A stretch of 64,000 nt of DNA from DASZUK01 sp035547695 (GCA_035547695.1 DASZUK010000041.1:13305-77304); one strand, 5' to 3'. Counted from the stretch's first letter, positions 34,296 through 43,027 are shown. Notes: generated by a model from the letters alone, not told the origin. Numbers and translations are program-made.

Positions 34296-35062
34296 CGCAC
34301 CGTCCAGGTGTCCGGGCGCACCGCTCCCCGGTCGACCGGTTCCTGCACCAGCTTGGTGAGCTGCGGAAAGGTGAACGCCCGGTCGAGGGCCTGGGTCCGG
34401 GTGAGGTCGAGGGACTGCCAGATGGCCTTGATCGACCCCTGGACCGACCAGGGCGGCTTGGCGGCCACCAACGCCGCCAGCTCGTCGGCCCGCTTCCAGA
34501 GCTGGCTCCGCTCGACCACCTCGGTCACCAGGCCGACCTCCAGAGCCCGTTGCGGCGACATGCGCTCGTCCAGGCCCAACAGCACCATCCGCAGGACGTC
34601 GCCGAGCGGCATCCGGTAGGCCATGCCGATGGGCTCCAGCGCCGCCGTCATCCCGTAGGTGGTGTGGGGGTCGAAGAAGGTGGCATCGTCGCTGCAGATG
34701 ACGATGTCCGACTCGTTGACCCAGTAGAAGGCGCCGCCGGCGCACATCCCCTGGACGGCGGCGATGATCGGCTTCCACACCCGGTTGCGCTTCGGTGACA
34801 GGTGGTCGCCGGGGTCGTACCCGTTCCACGGGTTGTCGCCCATGGCGGTCCGGCCCTCCTTCACGTCCAGGCCGACGCTGAAGTGGTCCCCGGCGGCCCG
34901 CAGCACCAGGCACCGGACCTCGTCGTCCTCCCGCACCCTCGCCCAGAGGTCGGCGAACTCCTCGCACATCGCCGGGTTGAAGGTGTTCAGCTTGGCCGGC
35001 CGGTTCAGCGTCACCACGCCGACGCCGTCGGCCAGGTCGTAGGTGATGGTCTCGTAGTGCAA
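34292..35062 (-). CDS. Enoyl-CoA hydratase/isomerase family protein
   Basis: Crotonase-fold protein of 256 residues. Motifs: VGVVTLNRPAKLNTFNPAM, oxyanion hole GDHFSVGLDVKEG, and VQGMCAGGAFYWVNESDIVI followed by ATFFDPHTTYGMTAALEP. Start TTG 35062 is chosen because GGAGGAG ends 6-7 bases before it; CTG 35065 and a far upstream ATG at 35107 are alternatives. First gene of the hydratase/ligase/P450 operon. The shared operator and a tandem repeat lie upstream. Confidence 0.85.
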   Translation of the reverse strand: MHYETITYDLADGVGVVTLNRPAKLNTFNPAMCEEFADLWARVREDDEVRCLVLRAAGDHFSVGLDVKEGRTAMGDNPWNGYDPGDHLSPKRNRVWKPIIAAVQGMCAGGAFYWVNESDIVICSDDATFFDPHTTYGMTAALEPIGMAYRMPLGDVLRMVLLGLDERMSPQRALEVGLVTEVVERSQLWKRADELAALVAAKPPWSVQGSIKAIWQSLDLTRTQALDRAFTFPQLTKLVQEPVDRGAVRPDTWTVR

Positions 35063-35124
35063 CAGGCTCTCCTCCCCCGTAGGCCCCGACCGGCGGACAC
35101 GCCCCACGGGGAAGCTTATCAGTT

Positions 35125-35135
35125 AACTAGGTGCA
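35125..35135. promoter_or_regulatory. Putative operator, 9 of 11, hydratase/ligase/P450 promoter
   Basis: TAACTAGGTGC, in the gap between the LLM gene stop (35234) and the hydratase start (35062), 62 bp from the start. Shows that the hydratase/ligase/P450 genes have their own promoter separate from the LLM operon. Confidence 0.5.
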
Positions 35136-35152
35136 CGTTATTTGCGACCTGC

Positions 35153-35227
35153 CGGCTCGCCGTGGGCCGGCTCGCCGTGGGCCCGATCGCCGTGGGCCCG
35201 ATCGCCGTGGGCCCGATCGCCGCGTGG
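35153..35227. repeat. Five tandem 15-bp units downstream of the LLM gene
   Basis: Units at 35153, 35168 (both CCGGCTCGCCGTGGG), 35183, 35198 (both CCCGATCGCCGTGGG) and a degenerate fifth at 35213. They lie 7 bp past the LLM stop (35234, minus strand) and upstream of the operator at 35125. Two sequence types in blocks suggest stepwise expansion. No gene is supported here although one frame stays open. Confidence 0.85.
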
Positions 35228-35233
35228 TCCACC

Positions 35234-36154
35234 CTAAGACCGCCCGACGCCCACCCCCGCCGTGCGGCACTCCTCGGCGATGCGGTGCAACGCCCCGATG
35301 TGGGCCTCGGCCGATCCGAGCCCGGCGTCCAGTGGGTTGATGGCCACCAGGTCGACCGCGGCCACGGCCAACTGGGCGAGCTCGTCCCGCCAGGTGTCGG
35401 GGCCGCTGGTGTAGTTGATGCGGCACTCGATCCCGAAGGTCTCGGGGTCCCGGCCGAGGTCGGCCACCCGCCGTCGCAGCCGGCCCACCTGCTCGACGAC
35501 GCCGGCCAGCGGCTCGGTGGACCCCTCCCCTGGCCGGCGGCCGCCCCGCCGGGAGAACAGGAACCCGTCACCGAGGCGGGCGGCGCGCTCGAAGGCCGGT
35601 TCGCTGAACCCGCCCATCCAGATGGGCACCGGCACCGAGGGCCGGGGGGCGATCCCCGCCCGGTCGATCCGGTGCCAGGGGCTCTCCAGGTCCACCACGG
35701 GCTCGGTCCACAGCCGCCGGAGCACCGCCACCTGATCGTCGAGGCGACGGCCCCGCGTGGCCAGGTCCGCTCCCAGCGCCTCGTACTCGATCCGGTTCCA
35801 GCCCACGCCGACCCCCAGCCGGAAGCGGCCGGCGGACAGGATGGCGACCTCGGCCGCCTGCTTCGCCACCAGTGCCGTCTGGCGCTGGGGCAGCACCAGC
35901 ACCCCGGTGGCGAAGCCGATCCTCTCGGTCAGCCCCGACAGGTAGGAGAAGAGGGCCAGCGGCTCGTGGAAGGCGTGCCGCTCCGTATAGGGACCACCCA
36001 GCGGCACCGGCCGGTCGGACCCGTCGGCGCCGAGCACGTGGTCGTAGGCCAACAGGTGGGAGAACCCGAGCCCTTCGGCCGTCTGGGCGTAGTCGCGTAT
36101 CGCCCCCGGGTCCGATCCGATCTCGTACTGGGGGAAGACGACGCCGAGCCGCAC
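35234..36154 (-). CDS. LLM class (F420- or FMN-dependent) oxidoreductase
   Basis: Luciferase-like protein of 306 residues, paralogous to the gene at 6383-7300. Blocks: RLGVVFPQYEIG, LGFSHLLAYDHVLGADG, FATGVLVLPQRQTALVAKQA, RFRLGVGVGWNRIEYEALG and VPIWMGGFSEPAFERAARLG. GTG 36154 is chosen to give the standard N-terminus; the frame is open to 36229 but overlaps the hydratase. Third gene of the amidohydrolase/hydratase/LLM operon, the same amidohydrolase-plus-LLM pairing as at 4999-7300. Cofactor and substrate not determined. Confidence 0.88.
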   Translation of the reverse strand: MRLGVVFPQYEIGSDPGAIRDYAQTAEGLGFSHLLAYDHVLGADGSDRPVPLGGPYTERHAFHEPLALFSYLSGLTERIGFATGVLVLPQRQTALVAKQAAEVAILSAGRFRLGVGVGWNRIEYEALGADLATRGRRLDDQVAVLRRLWTEPVVDLESPWHRIDRAGIAPRPSVPVPIWMGGFSEPAFERAARLGDGFLFSRRGGRRPGEGSTEPLAGVVEQVGRLRRRVADLGRDPETFGIECRINYTSGPDTWRDELAQLAVAAVDLVAINPLDAGLGSAEAHIGALHRIAEECRTAGVGVGRS

Positions 36155-36164
36155 TGGTCGCCGC

Positions 36165-36941
36165 CTACGCGCCGCGGAACTCCGGGGCCCGGCGTTGCCG
36201 GGACGCCCGGACCCCTTCCCGGAAGTCACCGGTGGTCATCAGCCGCTCCTGCTCGGCCCGCTCGTGGACCAGGGCCCGGCGCACGCGGTCCCCGACGTCA
36301 CCCCGCAGGGTCCGTCGCATGGCGGTGACCGCCAGAGGGGCTGCGGCGGCCAGGCTCCCTGCCAGGGCGACCGCCTCGTCCACCAGCCGTTCGGCCGGGA
36401 CCAGCCGGTCGCAGAGGCCGATGGCGAACGCCTCCTCCCCCGTGATCCGCCGGCCGGTCAGCAGCAGCTCGGCCGCCCGTTGCCGGCCCACCACCTCCGG
36501 CAGGGTCTCCGACAGGGCGAAGCCGCAGTGGAACCCCAGCACGGCGAAGTTGGCCGAGAAGCGGGCCTCCGGTGAGGCCACCCGGAAGTCGGCCACCAGT
36601 GCCAGGCCGAGACCCCCACCGATGGCCGCCCCCTGGACGGCGGCCACCATCGGCAGCGGCTGCTCGAAGAGGCTGGGGACCTGGGCGTACAGCTCGGCGA
36701 CCCCGGTCCCCTCGGCCGATCCGGGCCGCCCGCCGGACAGATCGGCACCGGCGCAGAAGTGCCTCCCGGTCGATCGCAGCACCACCGCGCGGCAGCCGGA
36801 GCCGGCCAGCTTCCGCAGCCCGGCCCCGATCTCCCCGAGCAGCTCCGGGTTCAGGGCGTTGGCAGGGCCGTTCTCGAACTCGACGACCCCGACGAACGTG
36901 GCCGGGTCGAGCTCGGTCTCGACGCGGAGAGGACCGCTCAT
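36165..36941 (-). CDS. Enoyl-CoA hydratase/isomerase family protein
   Basis: Crotonase-fold protein of 258 residues. Motifs: GVVEFENGPANALNPELL, GRHFCAGADLSGG (oxyanion hole) near residue 60, VQGAAIGGGLGLALVADFRV near 103 and GFHCGFALSETLPEVVGRQR. Full length. Second gene of the amidohydrolase/hydratase/LLM operon, 28 bp after the amidohydrolase and 10 bp before LLM. ATG 36941 used; the Shine-Dalgarno is weak. Likely hydration or isomerisation of an enoyl-CoA. Confidence 0.88.
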   Translation of the reverse strand: MSGPLRVETELDPATFVGVVEFENGPANALNPELLGEIGAGLRKLAGSGCRAVVLRSTGRHFCAGADLSGGRPGSAEGTGVAELYAQVPSLFEQPLPMVAAVQGAAIGGGLGLALVADFRVASPEARFSANFAVLGFHCGFALSETLPEVVGRQRAAELLLTGRRITGEEAFAIGLCDRLVPAERLVDEAVALAGSLAAAAPLAVTAMRRTLRGDVGDRVRRALVHERAEQERLMTTGDFREGVRASRQRRAPEFRGA

Positions 36942-36969
36942 GGACTGGTCGGGCCGTTCCCGCCGGCCA

Positions 36970-38187
36970 CTAGAACGGAGGCTCCGCGGCCACGAACCGG
37001 AAGAGCCGCTCCGCGTTGCCCCGCAAGATCTTGTACTGGACCTCTTCGGACAGCCCGTCCAACTGCTTCTTGGCGAACGCGATCGAATTGGGCCAGGTGG
37101 AGTCCGAATGGGGGTAGTCGGTCTCGATCATCACGTTGTCCTCCCCGATGAGGGCGAGGTTGTTCAGGCCACAGCGGTCCTCGATGAAGCACCCGAAGAC
37201 GTGATCGTGGAAGACCTGCCGGACGTCGAGGGTGAGGAAGTCGACCTCGGTCTTCGTGCCCTCCTTGAACGTCTGCGTGATGTGGTCGATGCGACGGTCG
37301 CCCTGGGCGGCCCAGAAGCGCTGCTTGTCCAAGACCTGCTCGGCCCGCTCCACGAAGTACGGCATCCAGCCGATCCCGCCCTCGGACAGCGCGATCTTGA
37401 TGCCCGGGAACCGGAGGAACACCGGGCCGAACAGCCAGTCGAGGAGGGTCCCACTGCTCTGCGACCCGATGGCCCAGGCCATCGTGGCCAGCTCCGGCGT
37501 GTCCGGCGAGGTCCGCATCCGGGTGCTCGACGAGCCCTGGTGCATGCAGACGATCAGCTCGGCCTCCTCGACGGCGGCCCACAGCGGGTCCCAGTACCGA
37601 TCGGCGTCGTGGATGCTCGGCAGCCCCAGCGGGACGGGGTTCTCCGAGAAGGCCAGCGCGCGGGCCCCCTTGCCGGCGCAACGCCGGACCTCGGTGGCCG
37701 CCAACGCCGGGTCCCAGAGCGGGACGAGCATCAACGGGATCAGCCGCCCGGGAGCGGCGCCGCACCAGTCCTCGACCATCCAGTCGTTCCAGGCCTGGAG
37801 GCAGGCGAAGCCCAGCTCCCTGTCGGTGCTCTCGTAGAAGAGCTGGCCGCAGAAACGAGGGAGGGAGGGGAAGCAGAGAGAGGCCAGGATGCCGGCCTGG
37901 TCCATGTCCCCGATCCGGGCCACCGGGTCGTAGCACCCCGGACGCATGTCGTCGTAGGTGATGGGATCCGGGCTGAACTGCTCCCGGCTCCGCCCGGCCA
38001 CCGCGGCCAGGCCCAGGGTGGCGATCCGCTTGTCCTCGTACCGCCAGAACTCGCCACCGTCCTCGTGGACGATCCTCGGCGCCCGGTCCCGGAACTTGGC
38101 GGCCACCCGGTCCTGCCACAGACCGGCCGGCTCCAGGACGTGGTCGTCGACGGAGACGAGCCAGTCGGTCCGGCGGTCGTCGCTCAT
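36970..38187 (-). CDS. Amidohydrolase-2 family protein
   Basis: Metal-dependent TIM-barrel protein of 405 residues. First metal site SVDDHVLEPAGLW near residue 15, then LCFPSLPRFCGQLF, AWNDWMVEDWC, MLVPLWDPALAATEVRRC, FSENPVPLGLPSI, LIVCMHQGSSS and MIETDYPHSDSTWPNS near residue 365. It groups with the protein at 17828-19027. Start ATG 38187 has GGGGAGTGGAGGG upstream; the frame extends to 38208. First gene of the operon with a hydratase and an LLM oxidoreductase, so the reaction probably belongs with ring or chain oxidation. Confidence 0.87.
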   Translation of the reverse strand: MSDDRRTDWLVSVDDHVLEPAGLWQDRVAAKFRDRAPRIVHEDGGEFWRYEDKRIATLGLAAVAGRSREQFSPDPITYDDMRPGCYDPVARIGDMDQAGILASLCFPSLPRFCGQLFYESTDRELGFACLQAWNDWMVEDWCGAAPGRLIPLMLVPLWDPALAATEVRRCAGKGARALAFSENPVPLGLPSIHDADRYWDPLWAAVEEAELIVCMHQGSSSTRMRTSPDTPELATMAWAIGSQSSGTLLDWLFGPVFLRFPGIKIALSEGGIGWMPYFVERAEQVLDKQRFWAAQGDRRIDHITQTFKEGTKTEVDFLTLDVRQVFHDHVFGCFIEDRCGLNNLALIGEDNVMIETDYPHSDSTWPNSIAFAKKQLDGLSEEVQYKILRGNAERLFRFVAAEPPF

Positions 38188-38257
38188 GGTCCCTCCACTC
38201 CCCGTCAACCGCGATGCGACGGTACCCCCGTCGGACGCGGCGTGGTCAATAATTCGC

Positions 38258-38268
38258 TATACAAGTTA
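38258..38268. promoter_or_regulatory. Putative operator, weak (7 of 11), amidohydrolase operon promoter
   Basis: TATACAAGTTA, with the right arm AGTTA intact and the left arm degenerate. About 71 bp upstream of the amidohydrolase start (38187), in the AT-rich part of a 175-bp gap. Confidence 0.3.
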
Positions 38269-38362
38269 AACATATCGCTCGGCACCCGTCACGCCGTGGC
38301 GGCAGCACCGGCTCCCGGTGGGCGGTGGCCCCACCGGAGTGGCCCGGGTCGGTCCCGGTCGT

Positions 38363-39565
38363 TCAGGCCGCCCGCTCGAGAATGTGGACGGCCGCCGACT
38401 GCCCGAGGCCGGCCACGTGGGCGAGGCCGACCCGGGCCCCGGCCACCTGGCGGTCACCCGCCTCTGTCCGGAGGTGGGTGCAGATCTCCCAGATGTTGGC
38501 AATGCCCGTGGCGGCGATCGGGTGCCCCTTCGACTCGAGGCCACCCGAGACGTTCACCGGCAGGCGACCGTCGCGCCACGGCGCGCCGGACTCGAAGAAG
38601 TCGACGGCACCACCCTCGTCGCAGAGCAAGAGATTGTCGTAGTGCACCAGCTCGGCCGTGGCGAAGCAGTCGTGCAGCTCGACGAGATCGAGGTCGGCGG
38701 GCGGCACCCCGGCCTGCTCGTAGGCGGCCACGGCGGCGTTGCGCGACAGGGTGTTGAAGTCCGGCAGCACCTGGCAGCCCTGGTCCCACGGATCGCTGGT
38801 CAGGACCGACGCGCTGACCTTGACCGCCCGGCGCCGCTGCTCCGGCGAGAGCCGCCGGAGCCGCTCGCCACTGACCACGACCGCGGCGGCGGCCCCGTCG
38901 CAGTTGGCGGAGCACATCAGCCGGGTGTTCGGGTAGGCGACCATGACGTCGTTCATGATCTCCTCCAGGGTGAACCTCCGCTGGTACGTGGCCTTCGGGT
39001 TCAGGGTCGAGTGGGCGTGGTTCTTCTCGGCGATGCGGGCGAACAGCTCGAACGTCGCCCCGCCGTGCCGGGCCCCGTACTCGACGCCGATCTGGCCGAA
39101 CATCCCGGGCATGCCGTCGGTCCCGACCCGCCCGTCCAGCGAGGCGACGGCGCCGTAGGGCCCCTGGGGCACCCAGGTCGCCAGGTCGACCTCCCGCGGC
39201 CGGCCGCCCAGGAGCCCGACGCCGGCGATCTTCTCGGCCCCCACCGCCAGGCCCAGGTCGCACTCCCCGGCCTTGACGGCCAGGATGGCCGTCCGGAGGG
39301 CGGTGGCCCCGGTGGCACAGGCGTTGTCGACGTTGTAGACCGGGATGCCCGTCTGGCCGATCTGCTTCTGGAGCCGCTGCCCGAGCCGCGACCCTGCCTC
39401 CATCTGGCTCCCGGCGGCCAGGACGCCGACGTCCCTCATCGAGACGCCCCCGTCGGCCAGGGCGGCCAGGGCGGCCTCGGCCGCCAGGCCGACCAGGTCC
39501 ACGTCCGGGCGCTTCCCGAACCTGGTCATGTGGATGCCGAGGACCCAGACGTCGTCAGCCGCCAT
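38363..39565 (-). CDS. Thiolase-like Ltp protein (lipid-transfer / SCP-x thiolase type)
   Basis: Thiolase-fold protein of 400 residues of the SCP-x/Ltp type. Nucleophile Cys in VDNACATGATALRTAI near residue 87, the ELHDCFATAELVHYD block near 285 and the GGLESKGHPIAATG His near 340 are all present, so catalysis is plausible. The ATG at 39565 has GGGAGGGGGG upstream and overlaps the DUF35 gene by 11 bp. Ltp/DUF35 pairs such as Ltp2-ChsH2 are retro-aldolases in steroid side-chain cleavage, others are thiolases. The presence of Cys and His favours a thiolase here. Third gene of the GntR operon. Confidence 0.88.
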   Translation of the reverse strand: MAADDVWVLGIHMTRFGKRPDVDLVGLAAEAALAALADGGVSMRDVGVLAAGSQMEAGSRLGQRLQKQIGQTGIPVYNVDNACATGATALRTAILAVKAGECDLGLAVGAEKIAGVGLLGGRPREVDLATWVPQGPYGAVASLDGRVGTDGMPGMFGQIGVEYGARHGGATFELFARIAEKNHAHSTLNPKATYQRRFTLEEIMNDVMVAYPNTRLMCSANCDGAAAAVVVSGERLRRLSPEQRRRAVKVSASVLTSDPWDQGCQVLPDFNTLSRNAAVAAYEQAGVPPADLDLVELHDCFATAELVHYDNLLLCDEGGAVDFFESGAPWRDGRLPVNVSGGLESKGHPIAATGIANIWEICTHLRTEAGDRQVAGARVGLAHVAGLGQSAAVHILERAA

Positions 39566-40046
39566 CCGGTTCCCCCCCTCCCGGGTGCCCGGCGTCGTCG
39601 GGGCCGCCGGCCGGCTCGAAGGCGAACCCCACCGCTTCGACCCCTTCTGGGTCGAAGCCGAGCGAGAACGTGCACAGGCGGAGCGGCATGCCGACGCGCA
39701 CCGTCTCCGGGCTCGGCGGCACGTTGACGACGTTGGCCCGCACCGGGGTGGTCCCGCAGTCCACCACGCCGGCGACGAAGGGAACGGCGACGCCCGGCGG
39801 GGCCACCTCCACGATGGTGAAGGTCCGCAGCCACCCGGTGACGGGGAGGTCGACGGTGCGGAAATCACGGCCCGAGCAGTTGGCGCAGGCCACCCGGTGG
39901 TCGAAGTACCGGGCGCCGCACGACCGGCACTCGTGGGCGACGAGGTGGGGGGCCGGCCGGAGGTGCAGATAGTCGACCAGGGGCACCACCCGGTGGCCGT
40001 CTGCGGCCACCTCCCCGGTGCCGGCGGCGGTCGCCGCCCCGGTCAC
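39555..40046 (-). CDS. Zn-ribbon / OB-fold DUF35 protein
   Basis: Protein of 163 residues with a rubredoxin-like Zn ribbon (CRSCGARYFDHRVACANCSG, four Cys in two CxxC pairs near residues 41-60) followed by an OB-fold (WLRTFTIVEVAPPG, PFVAGVVDCG). It would partner the adjacent Ltp thiolase. GTG 40046 overlaps the GntR stop (GTGA). Its 3' end runs 11 bp into the Ltp gene. A second Ltp/DUF35 pair is at 49907-51507. Confidence 0.84.
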   Translation of the reverse strand: MTGAATAAGTGEVAADGHRVVPLVDYLHLRPAPHLVAHECRSCGARYFDHRVACANCSGRDFRTVDLPVTGWLRTFTIVEVAPPGVAVPFVAGVVDCGTTPVRANVVNVPPSPETVRVGMPLRLCTFSLGFDPEGVEAVGFAFEPAGGPDDAGHPGGGEPDGG

Positions 40047-40846
40047 GGGAACAGCTCGACGACGTTGGCCACGTCGACCTGGCGACGCATGGCGTTGCCC
40101 GAGGCCACCAGGTGGCGGCGCCACAGTGTCTCGGCCTCGGCGGCCTTGCCGGCGGCGATGAGGTCGACGACCTGGGCGTGGACCTCGTGGGCCTTGGTCC
40201 GCCAGCGGGGCCGTCGCGGGGTGGCCTTCTGCTGGGAGGCCACCAGCCGGACGTGGGTCTCCACGATCTCCCGCAACATGGCGGCCAGCAGGATCATCGA
40301 CTGGTTCCCGGTGGCTTCGATGAGGCTCTCGTGGAACTGGACGGCGCAGGCGCTGAACCGGGCGAGGTCGTCGAGGACGTCGGCCTCCTCGTCGAGGCTC
40401 CGGCGCAGCAGCTCCACCTTCTCCGGGCTGCCGGCGGTGGCGAGGATCCGGACGGCCCCGGCTTCGAGGACGTGCTGGCTGACGAGCACGTCCTCGAGCG
40501 AGCCGCCGTTGTGCTGGATGACCAGGCCGCCGTAGCGAGCGGCCACGCTGGCGTCGGGCACCCGCACCCGGGCCCCGCCCCGGGCGCCCCGGTGGATCGA
40601 GATCAGGTTCTCGGCCTCCAGGACCCTCAGAGCCTCGCGGAGGGTGGGACGGGACATCTTGAACTGCTCCAGCAGCTTCGACTCCGTCGGGAGGTAGTCC
40701 CCTTCCTTCAAGGTGCCCCGGACGATGTCCCGCCGGATGCGATCGGCGATGACCTCCGCCGCCTTGGGGAGGTGGACCGGATCGCTGGACCAGCCTCCGG
40801 TCGCGCCAAGCGCTCCTCCGGTCGGTGCTTCCCGCTCGATCGTCAT
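40043..40846 (-). CDS. FadR-subfamily GntR transcriptional regulator
   Basis: Regulator of 267 residues. The winged helix-turn-helix covers about residues 28-100 (IADRIRRDIVRGTLKEGDYL, SRPTLREALRVLEAENLI, HRGARGGARV) and the C-terminal FCD ligand-binding helical domain follows (VLEAGAVRILA, FHESLIEATGN). FadR-type members bind acyl-CoAs or metal-dependent organic acids. First gene of a three-gene operon with DUF35 and Ltp, so it probably regulates them, autoregulation being inferred. Start ATG 40846. I saw no clear GntR operator (TGGTNNNACCA) or copy of the shared motif in the 140-bp gap upstream. Confidence 0.9.
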   Translation of the reverse strand: MTIEREAPTGGALGATGGWSSDPVHLPKAAEVIADRIRRDIVRGTLKEGDYLPTESKLLEQFKMSRPTLREALRVLEAENLISIHRGARGGARVRVPDASVAARYGGLVIQHNGGSLEDVLVSQHVLEAGAVRILATAGSPEKVELLRRSLDEEADVLDDLARFSACAVQFHESLIEATGNQSMILLAAMLREIVETHVRLVASQQKATPRRPRWRTKAHEVHAQVVDLIAAGKAAEAETLWRRHLVASGNAMRRQVDVANVVELFP

Positions 40847-40986
40847 GTCTCGGCTGCCTTCTCGTCGCTCGTCCGGCGCGTGCCGGGCAACCCTACCCGG
40901 CCCGCCCCTGGCTTCCCGGGTTTCTCCGGGGCGTCCACGTAGTCAGATGATATTGATTGGTTGGCCACGGGCGCGCTCCCATCCGG

Positions 40987-42561
40987 CTAGTTGACCTGGC
41001 GCCCGTCGGCCGGCCAGAACGGGGCCCGCAGCGCCTTGCGGTCCGGCTTTCCGAGCGGGCTGAGGGGGATGGCGGCGACGAAGTCGACGGACTTCGGCGC
41101 CGACACCGCGCCCTTGCGGTCGCGGACGAGGGCGATGAGCTCGGCCTCGGTGACCGCGCCGCTCCGACGGACCACGACCGCCTTCACGGCCTCTCCCCAT
41201 CGGGCGTCGGGCACCCCGATGACGGCGACGGCCGCCACCTCGGGGTGCGAGGCGATCACGTCCTCGACCTCGCGGGAGAAGACGTTGAACCCGCCGGAGA
41301 TGATCACGTCGCGCTTTCGGTCGACGATGGTCAGGTAGCCGTCCTCGTCGGCCCGGGCCACGTCCCCCGTGTGCAGCCATCCGCCCCGGAGCGTCTCCGC
41401 CGTCTGCTCGGGTTGGTTCAGGTAGCCCTGCATCACCAGGGGCCCCCGGACGCAGATCTCGCCCGGCTGCCCCGACGGCACCTCCCGGCCGTCGTCGTCC
41501 AGGAGCGCCACGTCCAGCCAGGGGACCGGCCGGCCGCAGGAGGCCAACCGGTCCGGATGGTCGAGACGGTGCTCGTCGGGCCGGAGGACGGCCACCGTCA
41601 TCGGGCACTCGGCCTGGCCGTAGAACTGGAAGAACACCGGACCGAGACGGTCCATCCCTTCGGCCAGCCGCGTGGGGGCGATGGCGGAGGCGCCGTAGAA
41701 GATGCGCTCGAGCGTCGGGATCTCGGCCGCCGTCACCTTGGTCTCGTCCAGCAGGCGGTAGATCATCGTCGGGACGAGGATGGTGGTGGTGACCGAGTGG
41801 CGGGTGATGGCGTCGAGCACCCGGTCGGGATCGAACCCCGGAACGACCACGAGGGCCCCGCCGCGCAGGAGGGTCGGCAGGAAGGCCGTGCGCCCGGCGT
41901 GGCTGAGCGGGGTGCAGCACAAGAAGCGGACCCCGGGGCGCCAGTCCCACTCGGTGAGCAGGATGTTGGTCAGCGCCACCTGCGACCCACAGGTACCGAC
42001 CACCCCCTTGGGACGTCCGGTGGTGCCCCCGGTGTAGGCCACCTGGTAGATGGTGTCCGGACCGACCGCCGGGCGCCGGAGCCTGCGGCTCCCGAAGGCG
42101 GACCCCAGCGTCTGGAGGTCCTCGGCGTCGGGGGTGGGGGCCAGGGCCACCAGGCGGAGGCCGGGGACCCGGGCCTGGAGCTCGAAGGCGCGGTCCTCGA
42201 AGCTGGCCGGGTCGTAGAAGAGCGTGTCGATCCCGGCGTCCTCCAGGACGTACGCCTGGTCGTCCAGCGACCCCATCGGGTGCAGGGCGGTGCTGCGGGC
42301 GCCGGTGACCATGTTGGCGCCGAGCTGGACGAGCACCTCGGCCCGGTTGCCCGACAGCGTGGCCGTCGGCGCGCCCACCCCGATCCCCCAGTGCTCGTAC
42401 ACCTGGGCGTAACGGCTGATCTCGTCGGCGACCGCGGCCGCCGACCAGGTCCGTCCACCCTCCACGATGGCCGGGCGGTCCCCGCCGAGCGCCAGGGCCC
42501 GGATCAGCAGGTCGGCGCTCAGGGCGGGGCCATGGAGGGGCCCCTGGTCCTTCGTGGTCAC
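40987..42561 (-). CDS. Acyl-CoA ligase (AMP-dependent synthetase)
   Basis: ANL-superfamily enzyme of 524 residues. A3 QVAYTGGTTGRPKGVV near residue 175, A5 FFQFYGQAECPM near 320, A7-A8 HTGDVARADEDGYLTIVDRK and DVIISGGFNVFSREVE, and A10 IPLSPLGKPDRKALR with its Lys. Start GTG 42561 follows GAGGAGG. Last gene of the dehydrogenase/AtuA/DUF4387/ligase operon, 76 bp after DUF4387. Substrate not predictable; the A3 loop (YTGGTTGRPKG) is the canonical acyl-CoA synthetase form. Confidence 0.9.
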   Translation of the reverse strand: MTTKDQGPLHGPALSADLLIRALALGGDRPAIVEGGRTWSAAAVADEISRYAQVYEHWGIGVGAPTATLSGNRAEVLVQLGANMVTGARSTALHPMGSLDDQAYVLEDAGIDTLFYDPASFEDRAFELQARVPGLRLVALAPTPDAEDLQTLGSAFGSRRLRRPAVGPDTIYQVAYTGGTTGRPKGVVGTCGSQVALTNILLTEWDWRPGVRFLCCTPLSHAGRTAFLPTLLRGGALVVVPGFDPDRVLDAITRHSVTTTILVPTMIYRLLDETKVTAAEIPTLERIFYGASAIAPTRLAEGMDRLGPVFFQFYGQAECPMTVAVLRPDEHRLDHPDRLASCGRPVPWLDVALLDDDGREVPSGQPGEICVRGPLVMQGYLNQPEQTAETLRGGWLHTGDVARADEDGYLTIVDRKRDVIISGGFNVFSREVEDVIASHPEVAAVAVIGVPDARWGEAVKAVVVRRSGAVTEAELIALVRDRKGAVSAPKSVDFVAAIPLSPLGKPDRKALRAPFWPADGRQVN

Positions 42562-42637
42562 TGGTCCTCCTCGTCGATGGCCGTCGTGCCGGGCCGGCCC
42601 ACGGGGCCGAGCGGGCAGTCGGCGGCCGCAGGGGCCC

Positions 42638-43027
42638 TCATGGGACCTCGAGGTCCATCAACCGGCCGAACTGCTGGCCTCCGGCCACGTCTCGTTCGCC
42701 CGGGTCCCCGGCAGGGGCCGGCCGGGGGAGCGTGACCTTCAGCGCATGGGCCTGGGGGATCTCGACCACCTGGACCGTCTCGGCCGCGACGCCGTAGAGG
42801 CGGCCGACCAGCTCGGGGGTGACGACGGCGGCCCCGACCACCCGGCGGAGGGTGTCGGCCCCGTCGAACAGCAGGTCGATGGTCAGCACGAACGGCCCGG
42901 CGTTCTTGCTGCGGATCAGCCCCGCCAGGTCCCGGAGCCGGGCCGGGCCGCCCGCGGCGGGGCTCGGAGCGGCGTCGGGTCGGGGGGCGGCCAAAGGGGC
43001 CAAAGGGACGGTGGGCTCATCGGGCAC
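42638..43027 (-). CDS. DUF4387 domain protein
   Basis: Protein of 129 residues with an extended Ala/Pro-rich N-terminus. DUF4387 block LIRSKNAGPFVLTIDLLFDG at about residues 37-56 and a second block GDPGERDVAGGQQFGRLM near 106. GTG 43027 overlaps the AtuA stop by 11 bp; an internal start would shorten the protein to the domain itself. Same AtuA-DUF4387 order as at 23009-24702 but with only modest similarity outside the core. Function unknown. Confidence 0.82.
   Translation of the reverse strand: MPDEPTVPLAPLAAPRPDAAPSPAAGGPARLRDLAGLIRSKNAGPFVLTIDLLFDGADTLRRVVGAAVVTPELVGRLYGVAAETVQVVEIPQAHALKVTLPRPAPAGDPGERDVAGGQQFGRLMDLEVP

Noticed and set aside
35131..35340. Short plus-strand open frame with RRGP repeats
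   Set aside because: Made by the 15-bp tandem repeat; no start context or homology.
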